64,000 nucleotides of DNA from Streptomyces sp. SAI-135 (GTDB lineage Bacteria; Actinomycetota; Actinomycetes; Streptomycetales; Streptomycetaceae): assembly GCF_029893805.1 (NCBI RefSeq), contig NZ_JARXYP010000002.1:2294001-2358000 (forward strand), read 5' to 3'. Position numbers and translations under genes: made by a program. Below are positions 8,549 through 17,430 of this stretch, one piece after another. The notes beneath the pieces are model-generated. The model worked only from the letters and a program-made list of their open reading frames with translations, did no database searches and had not been told where the DNA came from. Every line of letters starts with the position of its first letter. Position 1 is the first letter of the stretch.

Positions 8549-10695
8549 GAGCGGACCCCCACGAGCTCCTCACCGGCCTGCTCGGCCACATCCAGCCGCG
8601 ACTCGACGTACGGCGCCTCCGTGGTCGGCAGCGCCCCCGGAGCCCGCACGGCCCGCACGCACACCACCCCCGCGTTGACGATCACCACCGCGACCAGCAG
8701 CAGGAACAGTGCGATCAGCACCCCGTCGACCGTGGAGTTGGTCACCACCGTGTGCATGTCGTCCAGCGTCCTGGCGGGGGCGATCACCTGGCCCGCGTCG
8801 ATGCCGTCCGCGTACTTGGCCCGCTGGGCGAAGAACCCGACCCGCGGATCGTCGGAGAAGATCTTCTGCCAGCCCGCGGTGAAGGTGACCGCGACCACCC
8901 AGGCGAGCGGCGCCCCGGTCACCCACGCCCAGCGCAGTTTCCCGGACTTGACGAGGACGGTGGTGCACACGGCCAGCGCGATCGCGGCCAGCAACTGGTT
9001 CGCGATGCCGAAGAGCGGGAAGAGCTGGTTGATCCCGCCGAGCGGGTCGGTGGCGCCGGTGTACAGGAAGTACCCCCAGGCCGCCACCACCAGGGCGCTG
9101 CACAGCCAGATGCCGGGCTTCCAGTTGACCCGGCCGACCGGCTTCCACACGTTGCCGAGCATGTCCTGGAGCATGAAGCGGCCGACCCGGGTGCCCGCGT
9201 CCACCGTCGTCAGGATGAACAGCGCCTCGAACATGATCGCGAAGTGGTACCAGAAGGCCTTCATGGCCGTACCGCCGAACACCCCGGAGAAGATCTCCGA
9301 CATGCCGACCGCGAGGGTCGGGGCGCCGCCGGAGCGGGCGATCAGGGTCTGCTCCTCGACCGCCCTGGCGGCCTGGTCCAGCTGGTCGGGCGTGATGGTG
9401 AAGCCGAGTCCGGCCACCGCGTGCGACGCCGACTCCGCCGTGGCGCCCAGCAGCCCCGCCGGGGCGTTCATCGCGTAGTAGAGGCCGGGCTCCAGGGTGG
9501 CCGCGGCGATCAGCGCCATGATCGCGACGAAGGACTCCATCAGCATGGCGCCGTAACCGATGAGCCGGACCTGCGACTCCTTCCGGATCAGCTTCGGCGT
9601 CGTACCGGAGGAGACCAGGGCGTGGAAGCCGGACAGCGCGCCGCAGGCAATGGTGATGAACAGGAAGGGGAAGAGCGAGCCGGCGAAGACCGGGCCCGCC
9701 CCTGACGAGGCGAAGTCCGTCACGGCCTGCGCGCGCAGCACCGGGGCGGCCACCACGACCCCCACCGCGAGCAGCGCGATCGTGCCGATCTTCATGAAGG
9801 TGGAGAGGTAGTCGCGGGGGGCCAGGAGCATCCAGACCGGGAGGACGGACGCGACGAAGCCGTAGCCGACCAGGCAGAAGACCAGGGTCGTCGGGCTGAG
9901 GGTGAAGGTGCCGGCCAGCGAGGAGTTCTGGACCCAGCTGCCCCCGACGATCGCGAGGAGCAGCAGTGCGACGCCGATGAAGCTGGTCTCCACGACCCGG
10001 CCGGGACGGACGCGGTGCATCCAGAAGCCCATGAACAGGGCGATGGGGATGGTCATGGCGACGGAGAAGGTGCCCCACGGGGAGTGCGCCAGGGCGTTGA
10101 CCACGACCAGGGCGAGCACGCCCAGCAGGATGATCATGATGGCGAAGACGGCGACCAGCGCGGCCGCACCGCCCGCCCGGCCGATCTCGTCCCGGGCCAT
10201 CTGCCCGAGCGACTTGCCGTCCCGCCGCATGGACAGGAAGAGGACCACCATGTCCTGCACCGCACCCGCGAAGATCACTCCGGCGACGATCCACAGGGTG
10301 CCGGGCAGGTAGCCCATCTGGGCCGCCAGCACGGGGCCCACCAGCGGTCCGGCGCCCGCGATCGCCGCGAAGTGGTGGCCGAGCAGGACCCGCTTGTCGG
10401 TGGGGTGGAAGTCGACGCCGTCCTCCAGGCGTTCGGCCGGGGTGGCCCGGCGGTCGTCCGGCTTCAGGACGCGGCGGGCGAGGAAGCGGGAGTAGAAGCG
10501 GTAGGCGATCGCATACGAGCCGAGCGCGGCGACGACCAGCCAGACCGCGGAGATCCTCTCGCCCCGGGCCAGCGCGAGCACGCCCCAGGCGACCGCGCCG
10601 AGCAGCGCCACGACCGCCCACAGGAGGATCGATCGAAGTGACATTCGTGATTTCTCAGGCGCCTCAAGGGCAGGCCGAAGGGCGGATCCAGGCAT
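8545..10695 (-). CDS. cstA: Carbon starvation protein A, peptide/pyruvate transporter
   Basis: 716-residue polytopic membrane protein matching CstA/BtsT in length and signatures: KRVLLGHHFAAIAGAGPLVGP, then AQMGYLPGTLWIVAGVIFAG, SGTTPKLIRKESQ, and the C-terminal LFPLFGIANQLLA. CstA family members import pyruvate or peptides under carbon limitation. The ATG at 10695 has GAGGAG five bases upstream, better than the internal ATG at 10644. It forms an operon with the DUF3311 gene (40-base gap upstream) and ybdD (overlap downstream). The C-terminal 30 residues are hydrophilic. Confidence 0.94.
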   Translation of the reverse strand: MPGSALRPALEAPEKSRMSLRSILLWAVVALLGAVAWGVLALARGERISAVWLVVAALGSYAIAYRFYSRFLARRVLKPDDRRATPAERLEDGVDFHPTDKRVLLGHHFAAIAGAGPLVGPVLAAQMGYLPGTLWIVAGVIFAGAVQDMVVLFLSMRRDGKSLGQMARDEIGRAGGAAALVAVFAIMIILLGVLALVVVNALAHSPWGTFSVAMTIPIALFMGFWMHRVRPGRVVETSFIGVALLLLAIVGGSWVQNSSLAGTFTLSPTTLVFCLVGYGFVASVLPVWMLLAPRDYLSTFMKIGTIALLAVGVVVAAPVLRAQAVTDFASSGAGPVFAGSLFPFLFITIACGALSGFHALVSSGTTPKLIRKESQVRLIGYGAMLMESFVAIMALIAAATLEPGLYYAMNAPAGLLGATAESASHAVAGLGFTITPDQLDQAARAVEEQTLIARSGGAPTLAVGMSEIFSGVFGGTAMKAFWYHFAIMFEALFILTTVDAGTRVGRFMLQDMLGNVWKPVGRVNWKPGIWLCSALVVAAWGYFLYTGATDPLGGINQLFPLFGIANQLLAAIALAVCTTVLVKSGKLRWAWVTGAPLAWVVAVTFTAGWQKIFSDDPRVGFFAQRAKYADGIDAGQVIAPARTLDDMHTVVTNSTVDGVLIALFLLLVAVVIVNAGVVCVRAVRAPGALPTTEAPYVESRLDVAEQAGEELVGVRS

Positions 10696-10734
10696 GGCGG
10701 CTCCTCACCGGAAGCGGTGCAAGATCAGATGGAC

Positions 10735-10950
10735 TCAGCGGTGATGTCGGTCCGAGAGGGCGTACGCGGCCAGCAGGCACAGACCGCACCCCGGCACCCA
10801 GGCGAGCTGGTACCAGTAGAAGAACGGCGTGCCCGCGAGGCGCGGCTGCGCACCGGCGTACATCGGGACCCACAGCAGTCCGGCGGCGGGGGCGAGAAGC
10901 AGTACGGCGATCGCGACGCGCCGTAGCCGGTGATGACCGGTCCGTGCCAT
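10735..10950 (-). CDS. DUF3311 small membrane protein
   Basis: 71-residue protein with two hydrophobic helices and the DUF3311 core PFFYWYQLAWVPGC. DUF3311 proteins usually sit beside sodium:solute symporters and may be accessory subunits. Here the gene is divergent from such a symporter (11138) and lies just upstream of cstA on the same strand. The ATG at 10950 follows a GGAGAGGAG stretch at suitable distance; an upstream in-frame ATG at 10989 would add 13 residues. Function is inferred from neighbourhood only. Confidence 0.8.
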   Translation of the reverse strand: MARTGHHRLRRVAIAVLLLAPAAGLLWVPMYAGAQPRLAGTPFFYWYQLAWVPGCGLCLLAAYALSDRHHR

Positions 10951-11137
10951 GACCTGCGCTCCTCTCCCCATCGCTGTCGGTCTGTGCAAGAGTTGCCCAC
11001 CTCCCGCGGACGGTTGACAGCGAATTCCGGGGAGATTTCCCGCCGATGTCCGTCATCCGAACCGGCGGCCCGCGCAACTAATGCGCGAGGGCACAGCCAC
11101 CCCCGCGCGCACCCGGGGCACACCAAGGACGGTGACC

Positions 11138-12670
11138 ATGGCCGACGGCGCCATGACCACGACGTTCCTCGCCGTGATCGGCGGGGCGTCGCTGCTCGCC
11201 GTGACCGCGCGCCGGCTGCGCCCCAGCGACCGGCTGCCCTCCCTGGAGGGCTGGGCGCTGGCCGACCGCAGCCTCGGCCCGGTGTGGACCTGGCTGCTGC
11301 TCGGCGGCACGATCTTCACCGCGTACACGTTCACCGCGGTACCTGGCCTCGCGTACGGCAACGGCGGGGCCGCCTTCTTCGCGGTGCCGTACACGGTGAT
11401 CGTCTGCCCCCTCGCCTTCGTGCTGCTCAGCCGCCTGGGCGAGGTGGCCCGGCGGCACGGGTACGTCACCGCCGCCGACTTCGTGCGCGGCCGCTACGGC
11501 TCCGCGCCGCTGGCCCTGGTGGTGGCGCTCACCGGGATCCTCGCGACGATGCCGTACCTGGCGCTGCAACTGCTCGGGATACGGGCGGTGCTGACCGCCG
11601 GGGGCGTGTACCCGCGCGGCGCGACCGGCGACCTGGTGATGGTGGCGTTGTTCGCGGGGCTGGCGCTGGCCACCTACCGGCACGGGCTGCGGGCACCGAC
11701 CGTGATCTCCGCGCTGAAGGCGGTCGCGGTCTTCGTCTCGCTCACCGCCGTGACCTGGCTGGTCCTGGAGCGGCTCGGCGGGCCGGGCCCTGTCTTCGAC
11801 GGGGCCGCCGAACGGCTCGGCGGCCCCGCCCTGCTCCTCTCCCCCGACCAGCAGCCCGCCTACGCCACCCTCGCCCTGGGCTCCGCGCTCGCCCTGCTGA
11901 TGTACCCGCACGTCCTCACCGCCGGGTTCGCCGCCGACAGCCCGCGCACCCTGCGCAAGGTCGCGGTCGCCCTGCCCGCCTGGACGGGTCTGCTCGCGCT
12001 CTTCGGGTTCCTCGGGATCGCGGCGCTCGCGGCGGGGGTGCGGGCACCGGAGGGCGGCGCCGAGACCGCCGTACCGATGCTGGTGGACCGGCTGATGCCG
12101 GGGCCGCTGGCCGGGCTGGTGTTCGGCGCGATCACCGTGGGCGCGCTGGTCCCGGCGGCGGTGATGTCGATCGCGGCGGCGACCAGCTTCGTGCGGAACG
12201 TGTACGTCGAGTACGTGCACCCCACCGCCACGCCCAAGCGTCAGGTGCGGATCGCCAAGGCGGTGTCGCTGACGGCGAAGGTGGGCGCGGTGGCGTTCGT
12301 GTTCGGGCTGCGCGACCAGGACGCCGTCAACCTCCAGTTGCTCGGCGGGGTCTGGATCCTGCAGATCTTCCCGGCCGTCGCCGTGGGCCTGTTCACCGGG
12401 CGGCTGCATCCGCGGGCGCTGCTCGCCGGATGGGCGGCGGGCATGCTGACCGGCACCTTCCTCGTCGTCCACGAGGGGTTCTCGACGATCGGCGCCGGCC
12501 CCTTCCAGATCTACGCCGGTCTCGTCGCCCTTCTGCTCAACCTGACCGTCGCCCTGGCCGGGACCGCGGCCCTCGAACGGCTCGGCGTCCCGCGCGGCGC
12601 CGACCTGACCGACCTACCGTCGCGCCTGACCGTCAGGCGGCGCCCCGAGACGGGAGCGAACAACCCGTGA
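11138..12670 (+). CDS. Sodium:solute symporter, monocarboxylate-type
   Basis: 510-residue SSS-family transporter with about thirteen hydrophobic helices. Family features include the N-terminal LEGWALADRSLGPVWTWLLLGGTIFTAYTF segment (split here around Gly/Ala), the AYGNGGAAFF motif and a GFAADSPRTLRK loop. It most resembles MctP-like permeases for pyruvate, lactate or similar acids; the substrate is an inference. The ATG at 11138 has AAGGA eight bases upstream. Its stop overlaps the GTG of a sigma factor gene, so the transporter and regulator are translationally coupled. It is divergent from the DUF3311-cstA operon, another uptake system for small carboxylates. Confidence 0.88.
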   Translation: MADGAMTTTFLAVIGGASLLAVTARRLRPSDRLPSLEGWALADRSLGPVWTWLLLGGTIFTAYTFTAVPGLAYGNGGAAFFAVPYTVIVCPLAFVLLSRLGEVARRHGYVTAADFVRGRYGSAPLALVVALTGILATMPYLALQLLGIRAVLTAGGVYPRGATGDLVMVALFAGLALATYRHGLRAPTVISALKAVAVFVSLTAVTWLVLERLGGPGPVFDGAAERLGGPALLLSPDQQPAYATLALGSALALLMYPHVLTAGFAADSPRTLRKVAVALPAWTGLLALFGFLGIAALAAGVRAPEGGAETAVPMLVDRLMPGPLAGLVFGAITVGALVPAAVMSIAAATSFVRNVYVEYVHPTATPKRQVRIAKAVSLTAKVGAVAFVFGLRDQDAVNLQLLGGVWILQIFPAVAVGLFTGRLHPRALLAGWAAGMLTGTFLVVHEGFSTIGAGPFQIYAGLVALLLNLTVALAGTAALERLGVPRGADLTDLPSRLTVRRRPETGANNP

Positions 12671-13227
12671 GACAGCACCTGAGACACGGCGCCGCCGTGC
12701 CCGTCCCGCTCGCTCCCGCCGCGGCCGACCCCGCCGAGGTGGAGCGCGAGGCCGGCGTGGCCCGTCTGTTCGAGCTGCACTACGCCTCGATGCTCCGGCT
12801 CGCCGTGCTGCTCGGCGCCGACGACCCGGAGAACGTGGTCGCCGAGGCGTACTACCAGATCTACCGGAAGTGGCGGCGGCTGAGGGACACCGAGGCCGCG
12901 GAGGCCTATCTGCGCTCCACCGTGTGCAATCTGACCCGGATGCGGATACGGCACCTCCAGGTCGCCCGCAAGCACGTCGAGGCGCCGCCCACCGAACTCG
13001 TGGCCTCCGCGGAGAGCACCGCGCTCCTCCACGACGACCAGCGCGTCCTCATCGACGCGCTCCAGCAGCTGCCCGCCCGGCAGCGCGAGGCGCTGGTGCT
13101 GCGGCACTGGCTCGGGCTCAAGGAGAGTGAGATCGCCTCCGCGATGGGCATCTCCTGCGGCTCCGTCAAGACCCACACCGCACGCGGCCTCGCCGCGCTG
13201 ACCCAGGCGATGGAGGCCCGGCGATGA
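12667..13227 (+). CDS. ECF/SigE-like RNA polymerase sigma factor
   Basis: 186-residue sigma-70 family protein with a region 2 (FELHYASMLRLAVLLGADDPENVVAEAYYQIYRKW) and a region 4 helix-turn-helix (LPARQREALVLRHWLGLKESEIASAMG, then GSVKTHTARG), each shown here only by parts of the motif. It has the short spacing of extracytoplasmic-function sigma factors. The GTG at 12667 overlaps the symporter stop (GTGA) and is preferred because the upstream frame is a shadow of the symporter. The next gene, a small membrane protein, begins ATGA on its stop. No classical zinc anti-sigma factor follows, so the small membrane protein is the candidate regulator. Confidence 0.85.
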   Translation: MRQHLRHGAAVPVPLAPAAADPAEVEREAGVARLFELHYASMLRLAVLLGADDPENVVAEAYYQIYRKWRRLRDTEAAEAYLRSTVCNLTRMRIRHLQVARKHVEAPPTELVASAESTALLHDDQRVLIDALQQLPARQREALVLRHWLGLKESEIASAMGISCGSVKTHTARGLAALTQAMEARR

Positions 13228-13520
13228 CGCATCGAGACACGACTCCCCCGCGTGACACCGAACGGGAGCTCCAGGAGGCCCTCGCCGCGCTGGCGGGCGG
13301 AGTGCAGGCGGCGCCCGACGCCTACCGCACGGCGCGCGGCGAGTGGCTGCGCCGGGAACGCCGCCGCCGGCTCGTGCTGGCCGTGCTCGTCGCGGTGGTG
13401 TTCGCGCTGGCGACGCTGATCGGGCTGTGGGTGCTGAACCAGACTCCGGCGCACCCGGGGGTGATCTTCTCGGACACCGGGACGGGCACGGCGGCGTCAC
13501 TCCCCCGGCCCCACCCCTGA
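13224..13520 (+). CDS. Small single-pass membrane protein, possible anti-sigma partner
   Basis: 98-residue protein with a hydrophilic N terminus of about 50 residues (ERELQEALAALAGG), a basic patch RRERRRR, one transmembrane helix (VLAVLVAVVFALATLIGLWVL) and a short exterior tail. The topology suits a cytoplasm-in regulator. It overlaps the sigma factor stop by 4 bp (ATGA) and so is probably made in a fixed ratio with it. I do not recognise a family; anti-sigma activity is an inference from context. A GH15 gene starts 33 bases downstream and may be in the same unit. Confidence 0.75.
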   Translation: MTHRDTTPPRDTERELQEALAALAGGVQAAPDAYRTARGEWLRRERRRRLVLAVLVAVVFALATLIGLWVLNQTPAHPGVIFSDTGTGTAASLPRPHP

Positions 13521-13553
13521 TTGCCCTGACGGCCCGGCGGGAAACCGCACAGC

Positions 13554-15338
13554 GTGCACCCCCGTATCGAGGACTACGCCCTCATCGGCGACGAACAGAC
13601 CGCCGCGCTGGTCGGCACGGACGGCTCCGTGGACTGGCTGTGCCTGCCCCGTTTCGACTCGGCGGCCTGCTTCGCCAGGCTGCTCGGGGACGAGGAGAAC
13701 GGCCACTGGCGGATCGCCCCGGAGGGCGCGGACCGGTGCACACGGCGCGCCTACCGCCCCGGCACCCTCGTCCTGGACACCGAGTGGGAGACCGACGAGG
13801 GCGCGGTGCGCGTCACCGACCTGATGCCGCAGCGCGACGTCGCCCCCGACGTCGTCCGGGTCGTGGAGGGGCTCCGCGGCCGGGTCACCGTGCGCAGCAC
13901 GCTCCGGCTGCGCTTCGAGTACGGCTCGGTCGTGCCGTGGGTGCGCCAGTCCGACGGGCACCGGGTGGCGGTCGCGGGCCCCGACTCCACGTGGCTGCGC
14001 AGCGAGCCCCCGGTGCGGACCTGGGGCGAGCACCTCGGCACGCACTCGGAGTTCACCGTCGAGGCCGGCGAGAAGGTCGCGTTCGTGCTGACCTGGCATC
14101 CCTCGCACGAACCGCGTCCCCCGCTGACCGACCCCTTCGAGACGCTGGAGAGCAGCGTGGCCGACTGGCAGGCGTGGGCCGCGCGCTGCCGCTACAAGGG
14201 CCCGCACCGGGACGCCGTGGTCCGTTCCCTGATCACCCTGAAGGCGCTCACCTACCGGCCGACCGGCGGCATCGTGGCCGCCGCGACCACCTCGCTGCCG
14301 GAGGAGATGGGCGGGGTCCGCAACTGGGACTACCGCTACTGCTGGCTGCGCGACTCCACCCTCACCCTGGCCGCCCTCGTGCAGTGCGGCTACCTGGAGG
14401 AGGCCGAGGCCTGGCGGAACTGGCTGCTGCGCGCGGTCGCCGGCGACCCGGCTGACCTCCAGATCATGTACGGCGTCGCGGGCGAGCGGCGGCTCCCCGA
14501 GTTCGAGCTGCCGTGGCTGTCCGGCTTCGGCGGCTCCACCCCGGTACGCATCGGCAACGAGGCCGTGAAGCAGCTCCAGCTGGACGTGTACGGCGAGGTC
14601 ATGGACTCGCTGTCGCTGGCCCGGCGGGCGGGCCTGCCCGCGAAGTCGCACATGTGGTCCCTGCAGAGGGTCCTGCTGGACTTCCTGCGGTCCTCCTGGC
14701 GGCAGCCGGACGAGGGGATCTGGGAGGTGCGCGGCGGCCGCCGGGACTTCGTCCACTCGAGGGTCATGGTGTGGGTGGCCGCCGACCGCGCGGTGCGCAC
14801 CCTGGAGGCCCTCCCTGAGCTGACCGGCGACCTGGAGGGCTGGCGCGCACTGCGCGACGAGGTGCACCGCGAGGTCTGCGAGAAGGGATACGACCCCGAA
14901 CGCAACACCTTCACCCAGTACTACGGCTCGCGCGAACTCGACGCGTCCCTGCTGCTGATCCCGCGCACCGGCTTCCTGCCGCCCGACGACCCCCGCGTCG
15001 TCGGCACCATCGACGCGATCCGCGCGGAGCTGGAGCACGACGGTCTGGTACGGCGGTACAGCGCCGAGGAGACCCCCGTCGACGGGCTGCCCGGCGGCGA
15101 GGGCACCTTCCTGGTGTGCTCGTTCTGGCTCGCCGACGCGCTCCACATGACCGGCCGCAAGAAGGAGGCGCGGGACCTCTTCGAACGACTGCTGGGCCTC
15201 ACCAACGACGTGGGGCTGCTTTCCGAGGAGTACGACCCGGTGGCCGGTGCCCAGCTGGGCAACTTCCCGCAGGCGTTCAGTCACATCGGTCTGGTGAACA
15301 CCGCCCTCACTCTGTTCGGGGGCGAGGAGGCAGGATAG
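13554..15338 (+). CDS. Glycoside hydrolase family 15 protein (trehalase/glucoamylase-like)
   Basis: 594-residue cytoplasmic enzyme. It has the N-terminal beta-sandwich of GH15 trehalase-like proteins (IEDYALIGDEQTAALVGTDGSVDWLCLPRFDS) and the catalytic alpha/alpha barrel with GVRNWDYRYCWLRD, which holds the catalytic acid region, and LLSEEYDP near residue 560. It should hydrolyse alpha-glucosidic bonds such as those in trehalose or maltodextrins; no signal peptide is present. The start is GTG (HPRIEDY). It follows the symporter-sigma-membrane protein unit by 33 bases and precedes an SDR gene by 5 bases. Confidence 0.9.
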   Translation: MHPRIEDYALIGDEQTAALVGTDGSVDWLCLPRFDSAACFARLLGDEENGHWRIAPEGADRCTRRAYRPGTLVLDTEWETDEGAVRVTDLMPQRDVAPDVVRVVEGLRGRVTVRSTLRLRFEYGSVVPWVRQSDGHRVAVAGPDSTWLRSEPPVRTWGEHLGTHSEFTVEAGEKVAFVLTWHPSHEPRPPLTDPFETLESSVADWQAWAARCRYKGPHRDAVVRSLITLKALTYRPTGGIVAAATTSLPEEMGGVRNWDYRYCWLRDSTLTLAALVQCGYLEEAEAWRNWLLRAVAGDPADLQIMYGVAGERRLPEFELPWLSGFGGSTPVRIGNEAVKQLQLDVYGEVMDSLSLARRAGLPAKSHMWSLQRVLLDFLRSSWRQPDEGIWEVRGGRRDFVHSRVMVWVAADRAVRTLEALPELTGDLEGWRALRDEVHREVCEKGYDPERNTFTQYYGSRELDASLLLIPRTGFLPPDDPRVVGTIDAIRAELEHDGLVRRYSAEETPVDGLPGGEGTFLVCSFWLADALHMTGRKKEARDLFERLLGLTNDVGLLSEEYDPVAGAQLGNFPQAFSHIGLVNTALTLFGGEEAG

Positions 15339-15343
15339 GGGCC

Positions 15344-16099
15344 ATGGATCTTGGACTGAAGGACCGTGTGTACGTCGTCACCGGAGCGACCCGTGGGCTC
15401 GGCAACGCGGCCGCGCGCGAGCTGGTCGCGGACGGGGCGAAGGTGGTGGTGACCGGCCGGGACGAGAAGCGTGCGCTCGCCGCGGCGGCGGAGCTGGGGC
15501 CGAACGCGGTGGGGGTGGGCGCCGACAACGCCGATCCGTCGGCGCCGGAGCGTTTGATCGCCGCCGCGCGGGAGAACTTCGCCGGCTTCGACGGGGTGCT
15601 GATCAGCGTGGGCGGGCCCGCGCCCGGCTTCGTCGCCGACAACACGGACGAGCAGTGGCAGGCCGCGTTCGAGTCGGTGTTCCTGGGCGCGGTCCGGCTG
15701 GCCCGGGCGGCCGCGGCGGAGCTGGAGGACGGGGGTGTGATCGGCTTCGTGCTGTCGGCGTCGGTGCACGAGCCGCTTCCGGGGCTGACCATCTCGAACG
15801 GGCTGCGGCCCGGTCTCGCCGGATTCGCGAAGTCGCTCGCGGACGAACTGGGGCCGCGGGGGATCCGGGTCGTCGGGCTGCTGCCCTCGCGCATCGACAC
15901 CGACCGGGTGCGCGAACTGGACGCCATGTCGGCCGACCCCGAGGCCACTCGGGCCGCCAACGAGTCGCGGATTCCCCTGCGGCGGTACGGGACGCCGGAG
16001 GAGTTCGGGCGGGCCGCGGCGTTCTTCCTGTCGCCGGCCGCTTCGTATCTGACCGGGGTCATGCTGCCTGTCGACGGGGGCATGCGGCACGGGTTCTGA
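15344..16099 (+). CDS. SDR family oxidoreductase
   Basis: 251-residue classical short-chain dehydrogenase/reductase. The Rossmann motif TGATRGLG is at 13-20. The family Asn is in SVGGPAPG rather than NAG, and the active-site region reads LSASVHEPLPGLTISNGLRPGLAGFAKSLA: the position of the usual Tyr (YxxxK) appears as Ser/Asn-Gly, so catalysis may be altered, as in several 3-oxoacyl-ACP-reductase-like Streptomyces paralogues. It ends with the family's PVDGGMRHGF. Start ATG lies 5 bases after the GH15 stop, implying co-transcription. Substrate unknown. Confidence 0.85.
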   Translation: MDLGLKDRVYVVTGATRGLGNAAARELVADGAKVVVTGRDEKRALAAAAELGPNAVGVGADNADPSAPERLIAAARENFAGFDGVLISVGGPAPGFVADNTDEQWQAAFESVFLGAVRLARAAAAELEDGGVIGFVLSASVHEPLPGLTISNGLRPGLAGFAKSLADELGPRGIRVVGLLPSRIDTDRVRELDAMSADPEATRAANESRIPLRRYGTPEEFGRAAAFFLSPAASYLTGVMLPVDGGMRHGF

Positions 16100-16149
16100 G
16101 GCGCGGGCCGGCGGGGGTGGATCGCGCCCACGCGGCACAGCCCCGCGCC
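16100..16149. terminator. Possible bidirectional terminator between SDR and amaP-like genes
   Basis: GGCGCGGG at 16100-16107 pairs with CCCGCGCC at 16142-16149 between two convergent genes. The loop is long (34 bases) and GC-rich; there is no U tract, as is common in this genus. The right part, with CACAGCCCCGCGCCCCC, resembles a widespread Streptomyces intergenic repeat. Confidence 0.35.
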
Positions 16150-16159
16150 CCCGGGTCTC

Positions 16160-16738
16160 TCAACTGACCCTTTCCGCCTTGTGTTTGACGCCGGTCATAC
16201 GGACCTCGGCCGGCAGTGAGTCCAGGCCCGCGGAGTTGCGGGCGTGGGTCAGGGCCCCGGTCGTCAGGTCGTGCAGGGCCGTTCCCGGGTCCACGTGGGG
16301 TTCCAGCAGGAGCCGCACGCGGGTCCCGGGGGCGTCCGGGCGGCCGGTCAGATGGGCGTGGGCCCGGTGGACACCGTCCAACTCGGCTGCCTGGCCCTCG
16401 AGTACGCCCTCCAGGGCCCGCCCCCTCAGCAGCGCGCCCTCGCCGTCGCCCGTGTCGACGCGCACCTCCGTGAGCCGGCGCCTGCGCAGGACCGCCGTCA
16501 GCCACCACAGGGTCAGGAGCAGCACGAGCGCCAGGGCGGCGATGACCGTGGGCCACCACCAGCTCTCGCCGTCCCATCGGGTGCGCTCCGCGTCGCTCAG
16601 CAGGACGTCCTTCCTGCCGTCGTGGATCCACCAGGAGGGCGGGTCGACGCCCAGACCCACGGCGAGCACCGCGCCGCCGACGACGAGCAGGACCAGCCCC
16701 ACCAGGCCGATCAGTACACGGTTGACGGTCCTGAGCAT
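16160..16738 (-). CDS. amaP: AmaP-like alkaline shock response membrane anchor
   Basis: 192-residue protein with two N-terminal transmembrane helices (about 8-30 and 65-85) flanking a Trp-rich loop (PSWWIHDGRKDVLLSDAERTRW), and a cytoplasmic C-terminal domain. AmaP proteins anchor Asp23/Gls24 proteins at the membrane in Gram-positive bacteria. Here the gene ends the five-gene minus-strand Asp23 operon (18512 to 16160), following the DUF6286 gene by 5 bases. Role in cell-envelope stress is established for AmaP-Asp23 in Staphylococcus; transfer to Streptomyces is inference. Confidence 0.8.
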   Translation of the reverse strand: MLRTVNRVLIGLVGLVLLVVGGAVLAVGLGVDPPSWWIHDGRKDVLLSDAERTRWDGESWWWPTVIAALALVLLLTLWWLTAVLRRRRLTEVRVDTGDGEGALLRGRALEGVLEGQAAELDGVHRAHAHLTGRPDAPGTRVRLLLEPHVDPGTALHDLTTGALTHARNSAGLDSLPAEVRMTGVKHKAERVS

Positions 16739-16743
16739 CTCTC

Positions 16744-17430
16744 TCAGCCCTTCTTCCGGGTGGTCCGTGCCACGTGCACCGACAGGGCGGGGAGCCGGGC
16801 CAGGCCCAGTCCCCTGATCGCCTCGGCGAGGGTCACATCCAGGTCGGCGCGGACGTCGTCCAGTTCACGGAAGTGGGAGACGGCACGGACGTCGGCCTTG
16901 CGCCGCCTCATCCGTACGCGTGCGGACTGGACGCCGGCCACCTCCATGGCCCGGTCGCGCAGGACCATGGCGGCCGCGTCCCGGTGCAGACCCGCACGGA
17001 CGTCGGGGTGGGTGCGGCTCATCGGCAGGACGCGGCGCAGACCGGGGGTGAGGGCCAGGACGACCAGCCACAGGCCCAGGGCCGCGGCGACACCGGCGCC
17101 GACCAGGACCCAGGTGTCGTCCAGGGGGCGTTCGGCGAGCTGCCGGGAGAGTTCACGGCGCCAGTGCATGGCCGGCCGGCCGGCCCGGACGGACGCGATG
17201 TCGTACAGGAAGACGCCCGCGAGGAGCAGGAGCAGCAGGGCGACGAGGCCCGCCGGAATCCTGCGCGCCGACCAGAAGCGGCGTCCGCCGCCGCCCGCCT
17301 CGGCCTCCGCGGCCGGTGGTGGTCCGTAGGCGGCCGCCGACGCGGACTGGTCGTGCCGGTCCGCTTCCGCCGTCCGCTCGATGACCGGCAGTCGTTGTGT
17401 GGTGCCTTCGGAGCCCTGGGGCTCGCTCAT
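16744..17430 (-). CDS. DUF6286-type two-helix membrane protein of the Asp23 operon
   Basis: 228-residue protein with a disordered N terminus, two transmembrane helices (LVALLLLLLAGVFLYDIA and WVLVGAGVAAALGLWLVVLAL) and a C-terminal cytoplasmic domain carrying RDRAMEVAGVQSARVRMRRRKADV, which resembles the second half of AmaP-type proteins. The ATG at 17430 is preceded by GGAGG and overlaps the stop of the Asp23-like gene (ATGA), excluding the longer frame start at 17562. Together with the neighbouring anchor it likely forms a membrane platform for the two Asp23 proteins. Exact role unknown. Confidence 0.8.
   Translation of the reverse strand: MSEPQGSEGTTQRLPVIERTAEADRHDQSASAAAYGPPPAAEAEAGGGGRRFWSARRIPAGLVALLLLLLAGVFLYDIASVRAGRPAMHWRRELSRQLAERPLDDTWVLVGAGVAAALGLWLVVLALTPGLRRVLPMSRTHPDVRAGLHRDAAAMVLRDRAMEVAGVQSARVRMRRRKADVRAVSHFRELDDVRADLDVTLAEAIRGLGLARLPALSVHVARTTRKKG

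Noticed and set aside
11014..11045. TTGACA with a near-palindrome upstream of the symporter
   Set aside because: No matching -10 box at proper spacing, and the palindrome is imperfect; not listed as a promoter.
10930..12666. Upstream extension of the sigma factor frame through the symporter
   Set aside because: Low-complexity Arg/Gly translation; the GTG at 12667 overlapping the symporter stop is the convincing start.
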